A DNA stretch of 11,667 bases from Planctomycetaceae bacterium (lineage in GTDB: Bacteria; Planctomycetota; Planctomycetia; Pirellulales; UBA1268): contig JABHNP010000300.1 in the NCBI GenBank assembly GCA_018694455.1, positions 1-11,667 of the forward strand, given 5' to 3'. Under the pieces are notes generated by a model that saw only the letters and a list, made by a program, of their open reading frames with translations, was not told the DNA's origin and searched no databases. The translations under genes were made by a program, and so were the position numbers. Below are positions 6,717 to 11,667 of this stretch, piece by piece; position 1 is the stretch's first letter, and each line of letters begins with the position of its first letter.

Positions 6717-7973
6717 ATGATATCACCCGACCGCACTGTGGCTTCGGCCACTTCAACGGCTGCCTCGGGCGCACAGGTCATGGCGGATCAATCGGTTGAT
6801 TTTCAAATGTCCCAGAAGAACGTTCCATTGCGTGTTGCCGTTCTGGGTTCAACCGGCAGTATTGGGAAAAATACTCTTGAAGTCATTGCTGCATCGCATG
6901 GTCGGTTTGAAGTCTATCTGCTGTGCGGGCACCGCAGTATTGATGTGTTAGTTGAACAAGCTCGCATCTATCGACCTCGGTGGGTTGTTGTGACTGATCC
7001 GAAAGCCGCAGCGGCGATTGGCTCTGGAGCATTTCCGGAAGGTACGGAACTTGTCATTGGACCGGAACGACTCGAAGAACTTCTCGCGGCGCCAGAGGTT
7101 GATCGTGTGGTTTCAGCGATTGTTGGTGCTGCCGGTTTACGCAGCACCTGGTCAGCGCTTGCTGCAGGTAAGACTGTGGCACTTGCGAATAAAGAAACAT
7201 TAGTGACGGCTGGCTCTTTAGTGACGCAACTGGCCGCCCGCTCCGGCGGTGTTATTGTTCCAGTTGACAGTGAGCATTCTGCGATCCATCAGGCACTTCG
7301 GAGTGGTCGTCGCCATGAAGTGCAACGAGTTGTGCTTACTGCGAGTGGTGGGCCCTTTCGAACCCATTCCAAAGAACAATTATGCGACGTACGGCCGGAA
7401 GAAGCACTCAAGCATCCGACCTGGTCAATGGGTCCGAAGATTACAATCGACTCAGCAACCATGATGAATAAGGCACTTGAAATCATCGAAGCTCGTTGGC
7501 TCTTTGATTTACAAGCCGATCAGCTTGGGGTGGTTGTACACCCACAGTCAATTATCCATTCATTTGTAGAATTTGTAGATGGGTCAGTGATTGCCCAGCT
7601 TGGACCACCAGATATGAAATTACCGATCCAGTATGCATTAGCTTACCCGGAAAGGTACGATGGCCCGGCTCAGCGGTTGGATTTCGGTGTTGCGCAGCGA
7701 CTGGAATTCAGCCCCCCTGACCTCGAACGATTTCCAGCTGTTCGGCTCGGCTATGATGTTGCGGCTCGAGGTGGCACTGCTGGTGTGGTATTAAATGCTG
7801 CAAACGAGGAAGCGGTACAAGCGTTCCTTGATGGTGTGGTGAAGTTTCAACAGATTGCTGAATTGTGTGAGCGAGCAGTGGAGGAGCATCCATTTCTTGG
7901 TGATCCGACACTCGAAGACATACTCAGACTTGATGTCTGGGCCAGAAAGGAAGTCCAAACGTGGATGTGTTGA
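6717..7973 (+). CDS. dxr: 1-deoxy-D-xylulose 5-phosphate reductoisomerase
   Basis: Dxr converts 1-deoxy-D-xylulose 5-phosphate to 2-C-methyl-D-erythritol 4-phosphate using NADPH, the committed step of the MEP isoprenoid pathway. Visible features are the NADPH-binding GSTGSIG (residues 44-50), ALANKETLVTAG, the metal-binding DSEHSA (D184, E186), SGGPFR, and TIDSATMMNKALEIIEA with E255 as the third metal ligand. The C-terminal helical domain includes GGTAGVVLNAANEEAV. Length is 418 residues from the first ATG, against about 398 in E. coli. The first 30 residues are rich in Ala, Ser and Thr and precede the normal beginning of the family, so M22 (6780) or M31 (6807, giving 388 residues) are alternative starts. 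None has a convincing Shine-Dalgarno. The stop overlaps the rseP start, so the two are probably translationally coupled. Confidence 0.95.
   Translation: MISPDRTVASATSTAASGAQVMADQSVDFQMSQKNVPLRVAVLGSTGSIGKNTLEVIAASHGRFEVYLLCGHRSIDVLVEQARIYRPRWVVVTDPKAAAAIGSGAFPEGTELVIGPERLEELLAAPEVDRVVSAIVGAAGLRSTWSALAAGKTVALANKETLVTAGSLVTQLAARSGGVIVPVDSEHSAIHQALRSGRRHEVQRVVLTASGGPFRTHSKEQLCDVRPEEALKHPTWSMGPKITIDSATMMNKALEIIEARWLFDLQADQLGVVVHPQSIIHSFVEFVDGSVIAQLGPPDMKLPIQYALAYPERYDGPAQRLDFGVAQRLEFSPPDLERFPAVRLGYDVAARGGTAGVVLNAANEEAVQAFLDGVVKFQQIAELCERAVEEHPFLGDPTLEDILRLDVWARKEVQTWMC
7948..7953 (+). promoter_or_regulatory. Ribosome binding site for the GTG start of rseP
   Basis: AGGAAG inside the 3' end of dxr lies seven bases before GTG at 7961. 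It favours this start over the ATG at 7973, which overlaps the dxr stop as TGATG and has only a weak GGA in front. Both starts give the same protein apart from four residues. Confidence 0.5.
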
Positions 7974-10036
7974 TGTCACAGAACAGTGTATTTTTTCCAA
8001 TGACTCTGATGGGAATATGGATTCTTCAACCAGCAAGCTGGCTTGTCATATTGCAAGTCGCTGTTGGTCTTGGCTTTGTCATTTTCGTCCATGAACTCGG
8101 ACACTTCTTGGTTGCAAAAGCCTGTGGTGTCAAATGTGAAAAGTTTTATATCGGCTTTGACATCAACGGTTGGAGTCTCGGTAAATTTACATGGGGTGAA
8201 ACTGAGTATGGCATCGGTATTCTACCGCTCGGAGGCTACGTCAAGATGCTTGGTCAGGATGATAATCCTGCGGCAGCAGCTCGAGAGGCACAGCGAGCGA
8301 AAGATATTATTGAGTCAGGTGACCTGCCACCAGAGCCGACGGCTGACCCACACCCAGCATGGGATCCACGAAGTTATCCGGCTCAGACAGTTCCTGAGCG
8401 AATGGCAATTATTTCTGCCGGAGTGATCATGAATGTGATCTTCGCGGTATTACTCGCAGCGTGGGCATTTGGTCTTGGAGTACAAGAACTCACCTGCGAA
8501 GTCTCGAGTGTTCGACCAGGTGGTGCAGCCTGGCGAGTCGGATTGCGTACCGGCGATGAAATTGTTGCCATTGGATCAAAAACCGAACCAGTATTTACAG
8601 ATTTACAGAAAGGTGTGACGCTGGGTGATCCTGTGAAAGGGATTGATTTCACGGTGCGACGACCCTCTGATAAAAGTGAACGCACAGTGACATTACACCC
8701 TGATACCGACCTGGGTATACCCACAGTCGGTGTAACAAGCCCTTTTTCGGTCACACTCCCAGACAATTTAGAGCCGGGTCTTCCTGGTGCTGCTGCGCGA
8801 GCGAAGCCTGCTTTCGAGGCTGGGGATACGATTCGTGCTGTAGATGACGTGCCGATAGCAAGCTATGCCGACCTGATCGCATCCCTTTCTGGAAAAGTAG
8901 ATACAGACGTTTCGGTTTCGGTCACTCGTCAGGGAAAGACTGTCTCTATTGTCGTTCCTGCTCAGCCACGACATGAGACTGGTTTAGTGATGTCAGCTGG
9001 CCCAATTGCAAGTGTCCAAGCAGATTCTCCAGCCGCTGCAGCTGATCTGAAGGCGGGGGACCGCATTGTTTCTATTGATGGTGAAAAACTTGAGAATCCC
9101 CTTACTATTGATGACACACTGAAAAAGCGAGCTGGCGAAACTGTCTTACTGGGTGTTCTTCGCAGTGATGCTGATCACAATGCTTCCGGGGAACTTGTCC
9201 CTGAAAAAATTGAAGTCACACCACGAAAAGTCACATGGATCGAGCAGGCTCGATGGCCTCAGAGTCCAGTTGCTGCCTCAACCCTTGGCATTGCCTTCAA
9301 CGTCGGTTCTGAGATTGTGGAGGTCGTGCCAGGTTCACCAGCCGCTCTTGGAGGTCTCAAGGCAGGTGAATTGGTAACACGAGCACGATTTGCAAAAAAT
9401 GATGAACCTATAGATGAGGAAGATCCAGGCGTCGAATTATCCGAAGAATCACAAAGCTGGCCTTTTGTGATGGCGATGCTTCAGCAGGCACCGAAAGGAA
9501 CACGCTTGCAATTAACGGTGCAATCATCAGACGGCCTCGCTCGAGACGTTGAGTTGAAGCCTATTGAATCTACGACGGACTTTGTTCTTGATCGAGGCCT
9601 CGTCTTTCGTCCGGTATACCGTCTTGTGAAAGCCAGTTCTGTTGGTGCTGCAATAAGTAAAGGTTTTTCGAAAACAGGAGAAGACCTGTCCATGGTCTAT
9701 CGTTTCCTGCAGAAGATCACGAGTAATCAGATTAGCCCACGACTCCTCGGAGGACCGATTGAGATTGCCAAGCAGGCAGGAAAGTCAGCTGAAGAAGGTC
9801 TTGGTAGATTGTTGTTATTTCTTACAATGCTCAGTGCAAATTTAGCTGTGATCAATTTCTTGCCGATTCCAGTCCTCGACGGTGGGCATATGGTCTTTCT
9901 TATGTATGAGCTTGTCCGTGGAAAGCCACCGAGTGAAAACGTAGTCGCAGCCCTGTCCTACGTTGGCTTAATTTTGTTGCTGTCGTTAATGCTCTTTGTG
10001 TTTGGGCTTGATCTCGGCTTGATTGCCAGACGGTAG
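7961..10036 (+). CDS. rseP: Site-2 family intramembrane zinc metalloprotease RseP with expanded PDZ region
   Basis: RseP-type proteases cut transmembrane substrates within the membrane, such as anti-sigma factors after a first cleavage, and also remove leftover signal peptides. The zinc site is H44-ELG-H48 in the first transmembrane helix, and the third ligand is D640 in NFLPIPVLDGGHM near the C-terminus. Other membrane segments lie at about 147-173 (RMAIISAGVIMNVIFA...), 617-643 and 664-688. At 691 residues it is far longer than E. coli RseP (450). The extra length lies between the second and third membrane segments, where I count about four PDZ-like modules: 177-250, 257-345, 342-425 and 440-545 (boundaries approximate). 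Each carries an AGD- or AGE-like carboxylate-loop element (TGDEIVAI, AGDTIRAV, AGDRIVSI, AGELV). An extra polar loop at about 100-140 follows the active site. TAG is followed at once by an in-frame TGA. Confidence 0.95.
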   Translation: MDVLMSQNSVFFPMTLMGIWILQPASWLVILQVAVGLGFVIFVHELGHFLVAKACGVKCEKFYIGFDINGWSLGKFTWGETEYGIGILPLGGYVKMLGQDDNPAAAAREAQRAKDIIESGDLPPEPTADPHPAWDPRSYPAQTVPERMAIISAGVIMNVIFAVLLAAWAFGLGVQELTCEVSSVRPGGAAWRVGLRTGDEIVAIGSKTEPVFTDLQKGVTLGDPVKGIDFTVRRPSDKSERTVTLHPDTDLGIPTVGVTSPFSVTLPDNLEPGLPGAAARAKPAFEAGDTIRAVDDVPIASYADLIASLSGKVDTDVSVSVTRQGKTVSIVVPAQPRHETGLVMSAGPIASVQADSPAAAADLKAGDRIVSIDGEKLENPLTIDDTLKKRAGETVLLGVLRSDADHNASGELVPEKIEVTPRKVTWIEQARWPQSPVAASTLGIAFNVGSEIVEVVPGSPAALGGLKAGELVTRARFAKNDEPIDEEDPGVELSEESQSWPFVMAMLQQAPKGTRLQLTVQSSDGLARDVELKPIESTTDFVLDRGLVFRPVYRLVKASSVGAAISKGFSKTGEDLSMVYRFLQKITSNQISPRLLGGPIEIAKQAGKSAEEGLGRLLLFLTMLSANLAVINFLPIPVLDGGHMVFLMYELVRGKPPSENVVAALSYVGLILLLSLMLFVFGLDLGLIARR

Positions 10037-10085
10037 TGACGTTCGGTATCGATATTAATGATTTTGTGTGATTTGGATGACAAAA

Positions 10086-10105
10086 CAGGGTTTTTTTATA
10101 CCCTG
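10086..10105. other. Perfect hairpin between rseP and the HAD gene
   Basis: CAGGGT (10086-10091) and ACCCTG (10100-10105) form a perfect six-base stem around the loop TTTTTTAT. It lies 50 bp after the rseP stop and 51 bp before the HAD start. The T-run sits in the loop rather than after the stem, so it is not a standard intrinsic terminator. It could be a weak terminator or an RNA processing or regulatory structure. Confidence 0.4.
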
Positions 10106-10156
10106 GTGAATGATTGATGGCTATCGTTATAAAAAACGAAAACGTCGGAGTTCACC

Positions 10157-10819
10157 ATGTCAGTCGAAATGCTTTCTAGTTTTCCGAAAGAATTAACTGC
10201 TGAAGTTGATACTGTGGTTTTTGATGTCGTGGGCACACTCCTTGAGCCATCTCCATCAGTTGCCAAGGCTTATAAAAATTCTGCCGAGGCTTTTGGTATC
10301 ACCCTTACAGAAGCGGATATTTCGAAGCGGTTTTCTGTCGCATGGGAAAATCAGGAAGTGTTCGATTCCCAACAACAACCAGCCTTTCGAACGAGTCGTA
10401 GGCGGGAGTATGAACGTTGGAATCAAATCGTATGCGAAGTCTTTGAAGGGGATGCGGTCGCTGAAAAGATTTTTGAAGACCTCTGGCTTCACTTTGGAAA
10501 GCCGTCATCGTGGCGCCCTGTGGCACAGGGATGTCAGCTTCTTGAGACTGCACGTGAAGCAGGATTGAAAGTGGCAGTAGCCAGTAATTTTGATGAAAGA
10601 TTGCTACCACTTGCTCAATGCGTTGAACCACTTATTGGTATCGAGAACATCTTTGCGTCATCCGAGATTGGTTGGAGGAAGCCAGCGGTTGAGTTTTTTA
10701 GAACAGTTGAGTCACGACTCTGCAAAGACCCACGTCAGCTGCTTCTTATAGGAGATGATCCAAGACTCGATATTGCGGCTGCTCAAACTGCGGGGTGGAA
10801 AAGTATGCGGATACAGTAA
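10157..10819 (+). CDS. HAD superfamily hydrolase (subfamily IA-like) lacking the second motif I aspartate
   Basis: A 220-residue haloacid dehalogenase-like protein. Motif I is VVFDVVGTLL with nucleophile D23. The residue two positions later, normally the acid/base aspartate in DxDxT, is V25. Motif II is VASNFD (S143), motif III is K175 in GWRKPAVEFF, and motif IV is IGDDPRLDIAAA (D200, D201, with D205). A helical cap (about 35-115) follows motif I, as in subfamily IA. A DxxGTL motif I recalls the REG-2/HDHD3-like group, where the second aspartate is also changed, so the protein may be a weak phosphatase or have another role; substrate unknown. GGAG (10147-10150) lies six bases before the ATG, a good ribosome binding site. 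It is on the same strand as dxr and rseP but separated from rseP by 120 bp containing a hairpin, so it may have its own promoter. Confidence 0.88.
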   Translation: MSVEMLSSFPKELTAEVDTVVFDVVGTLLEPSPSVAKAYKNSAEAFGITLTEADISKRFSVAWENQEVFDSQQQPAFRTSRRREYERWNQIVCEVFEGDAVAEKIFEDLWLHFGKPSSWRPVAQGCQLLETAREAGLKVAVASNFDERLLPLAQCVEPLIGIENIFASSEIGWRKPAVEFFRTVESRLCKDPRQLLLIGDDPRLDIAAAQTAGWKSMRIQ

Positions 10820-10833
10820 TATGGGGAAATTGA

Positions 10834-10875
10834 TCAACGTTTCCTGATACGATACGTTGAAACCACATCTCAACG
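10834..10875 (+). terminator. Mutually exclusive hairpins after the HAD gene
   Basis: TCAACGT (10834-10840) can pair with ACGTTGA (10854-10860). The overlapping CGTTGA (10855-10860) can instead pair with TCAACG (10870-10875). The structure starts 15 bp after the HAD stop. It may be a terminator or attenuator-like element. There is no clear U-run after it, so the call is weak. Confidence 0.3.
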
Positions 10876-10929
10876 ATTCTTGTGATGAATTGCCCTCGCG
10901 AATGAATACGCGACGTTATATGCCTGCTG

Positions 10930-10962
10930 GCAGAGCACAGTGGTACGCAGAGCACAGTGGTA
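10930..10962 (+). repeat. Tandem duplication of a 16-bp unit
   Basis: GCAGAGCACAGTGGTA occurs at 10930-10945 and again at 10947-10962, separated by one C, giving a 17-bp period. The first seven bases, GCAGAGC, recur at 10974-10980. This looks like a recent short tandem duplication in non-coding DNA. Confidence 0.85.
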
Positions 10963-11105
10963 AAATGCGTCATGCAGAGCCTATGTAACGATTGGTTCAT
11001 GGCCTCTCGGACCATACCTCTTCACAGCAATGCATGGGCTGTATTGGTGCTGTTCTGCTGGCATGTGCATTCTTGCCAGTTTTTTTGTAACGATATTTTG
11101 TACCA

Positions 11106-11282
11106 ATGTCTTCACCTGCACACATGACTTCAGCCATGTATGACTTTCCGGGTAATGCCGGAAGCACTGACTGTCTAGTCAGTTATGAAAATAATGGAAA
11201 AACGGGTCGATACTTCATTATCGATTCTAACCTCTACGGAGTCGATTTTGGTCACAAGAGGTTTCTCTCTTTTGCATGGTGA
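11106..11282 (+). CDS. Possible small ORF of 58 residues
   Basis: An ATG at 11106 opens a 58-codon frame ending in TGA at 11280-11282. It contains TDCLVSYENNGKTGRYF and ends in KRFLSFAW. The composition (Tyr, Phe, Gly, Asn) could fit a small beta-rich protein, but I recognise no family, and there is no good Shine-Dalgarno (upstream sequence TATTTTGTACCA). In the same frame, after a single TAA at 11088-11090, an ATG at 11034 begins a hydrophobic stretch, MGCIGAVLLACAFLPVFL, resembling a signal peptide. The pair could therefore be the remains of an interrupted gene, or chance. Confidence 0.22.
   Translation: MSSPAHMTSAMYDFPGNAGSTDCLVSYENNGKTGRYFIIDSNLYGVDFGHKRFLSFAW
11166..11183. repeat. Perfect inverted repeat, ACTGACT and AGTCAGT
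   Basis: ACTGACT (11166-11172) and AGTCAGT (11177-11183) flank a four-base centre, GTCT. It could be an operator or an RNA hairpin upstream of the gene at 11366, from which it is about 180 bp away. It also falls inside the doubtful 58-codon ORF. Confidence 0.4.
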
Positions 11283-11290
11283 AGAATCGA

Positions 11291-11304
11291 ACCAATGTAT
11301 TGGT
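11291..11304. promoter_or_regulatory. Palindrome ACCAATGTATTGGT, possible operator
   Basis: Six-base arms, ACCAAT and ATTGGT, flank a two-base centre about 60 bp before the ATG at 11366. Half-site-like copies occur upstream: GTATTGGTG at 11041-11049 and ACCAATGT at 11102-11109. The position suits a transcription factor site for the last gene. No known regulator motif was recognised. Confidence 0.3.
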
Positions 11305-11365
11305 GAAATTGAAGTCAGAATGGAAAACAAACTTCATTAATAGTCGCTTTCCAAGGATTTAAAAA

Positions 11366-11667
11366 ATGCCTACTCGAACGATGTCATTCACGCGAGCTGT
11401 GTTTACAAAGATGCCTCAGTGGCTCAGGATATCTGGCCTTACTTTTTGTACATCTGCAGTATGTTTCGTGGCATTGAGCTCGGCAGCCAAAGTGATGGCT
11501 ACTCAAGACTGTGACTCGTTTCTTTCAGACTGTGATACGAGTAACAATTGTCGGCAATTTTATCTTGCTGGTATCGTTGGTGCAGACTTTGGCACGCTGA
11601 ACAAAGAAGAGGGTGTTGAAACTGTTGTGCCAAATCAATCCCTCTTTACAGCTGGTGGTACGCTCGG
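11366..11667 (+). CDS. Exported protein, possibly outer-membrane or surface (5' part only)
   Basis: An ATG at 11366 opens a frame that remains open to the window end (100 full codons). AAGGA at 11353-11357 lies eight bases before it, a good ribosome binding site. The N-terminus is long and basic (Arg4, Arg10, Lys15, Arg21), followed by a hydrophobic core at about 24-39 and a likely signal peptidase site near residue 41 or 46 (SSA-AK or VMA-TQ). M16 (11411) is an alternative start. After the signal comes a cysteine-containing segment with C49, C56 and C62, then FYLAGIVGADFGTL (65-78). That segment alternates hydrophobic and small residues like a beta-strand of an outer-membrane barrel, and LFTAGGTLG at the end fits the same idea. 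The barrel assignment is inference from about 35 residues; no family is recognised. Confidence 0.7.
   Translation, partial: MPTRTMSFTRAVFTKMPQWLRISGLTFCTSAVCFVALSSAAKVMATQDCDSFLSDCDTSNNCRQFYLAGIVGADFGTLNKEEGVETVVPNQSLFTAGGTL

Larger units (their letters stand above)
10820..11365. other. Long intergenic region without a convincing gene
   Basis: About 546 bp between the HAD gene and the last gene. It holds alternative hairpins just after the HAD stop, a tandem 16-bp duplication, two further inverted repeats near 11166 and 11291, and one possible 58-residue ORF. Reading both strands, I saw no tRNA-like cloverleaf, no transposase remnant and no CRISPR-like repeat series. The last part probably carries the promoter of the gene at 11366, but I could not settle on a clear -35/-10 pair. 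Confidence 0.6.

Noticed and set aside
8383..8766. 127-codon open frame on the - strand opposite rseP
   Set aside because: Antisense to the PDZ region with low-complexity composition; a shadow frame.
10930..10980. CRISPR-like repeat
   Set aside because: Only two full copies separated by one base, with no spacers, so it is a tandem duplication and not an array.
10746..11015. 89-codon frame on the - strand after the HAD gene
   Set aside because: It overlaps the end of the HAD gene and the tandem repeat, with no motif and no ribosome binding site.
11309..11345. Promoter-like TTGAAG followed by TTCATT or TTAATA before the last gene
   Set aside because: The -10 candidates match poorly or are badly spaced; not enough to call a promoter.

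Overview
The window looks like chromosome from a Gram-negative bacterium, most probably a planctomycete (Planctomycetota, Pirellulales-like). This is inference. It rests on lipid A genes that use LpxI rather than LpxH, a SAM methyltransferase carrying a signal peptide, a very long site-2 protease with several PDZ modules, often weak Shine-Dalgarno sequences, and a moderate base composition. I saw no mobile elements, CRISPR array, rRNA or tRNA. Most of the window is housekeeping envelope and isoprenoid biology.

Left block (1-3505, + strand): the last codons of an upstream gene overlap a small four-helix membrane protein of unknown function. Then come lpxD (lipid A acyltransferase), lpxI (UDP-2,3-diacylglucosamine pyrophosphohydrolase) and a probably exported SAM methyltransferase. 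The gaps are short and this is likely one transcription unit.

Middle block (3522-6542, - strand, read right to left): ftsH (membrane AAA+ zinc protease), a 70-residue two-helix membrane protein, and a DCC-family (DUF393) CxxC protein. The methyltransferase and DCC genes converge. A 9-bp inverted repeat covers both stop codons and could serve as a shared terminator.

Right block (6717-10819, + strand, divergent from ftsH): dxr (second step of the MEP isoprenoid pathway) overlaps rseP, a site-2 protease enlarged by about four PDZ-like modules. A HAD-superfamily hydrolase follows after a 120-bp gap that holds a perfect hairpin.

Right end (10820-11667): about 546 bp without a convincing gene, but with a tandem 16-bp duplication, several inverted repeats and a possible small ORF. 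After it comes the start of a signal-peptide-bearing, cysteine-containing protein that runs off the window and looks like a surface or outer-membrane protein.

Functionally the window is about the envelope: lipid A synthesis, two membrane proteases (FtsH and RseP), isoprenoid precursors for undecaprenyl lipid carriers, and exported proteins. In E. coli FtsH degrades LpxC, so having ftsH near lipid A genes is suggestive but not proof of coupling. I did not find a clearly new multi-gene system. The better leads are the exported methyltransferase, the multi-PDZ RseP, the HAD protein lacking its second aspartate, and the structured right-hand intergenic region.
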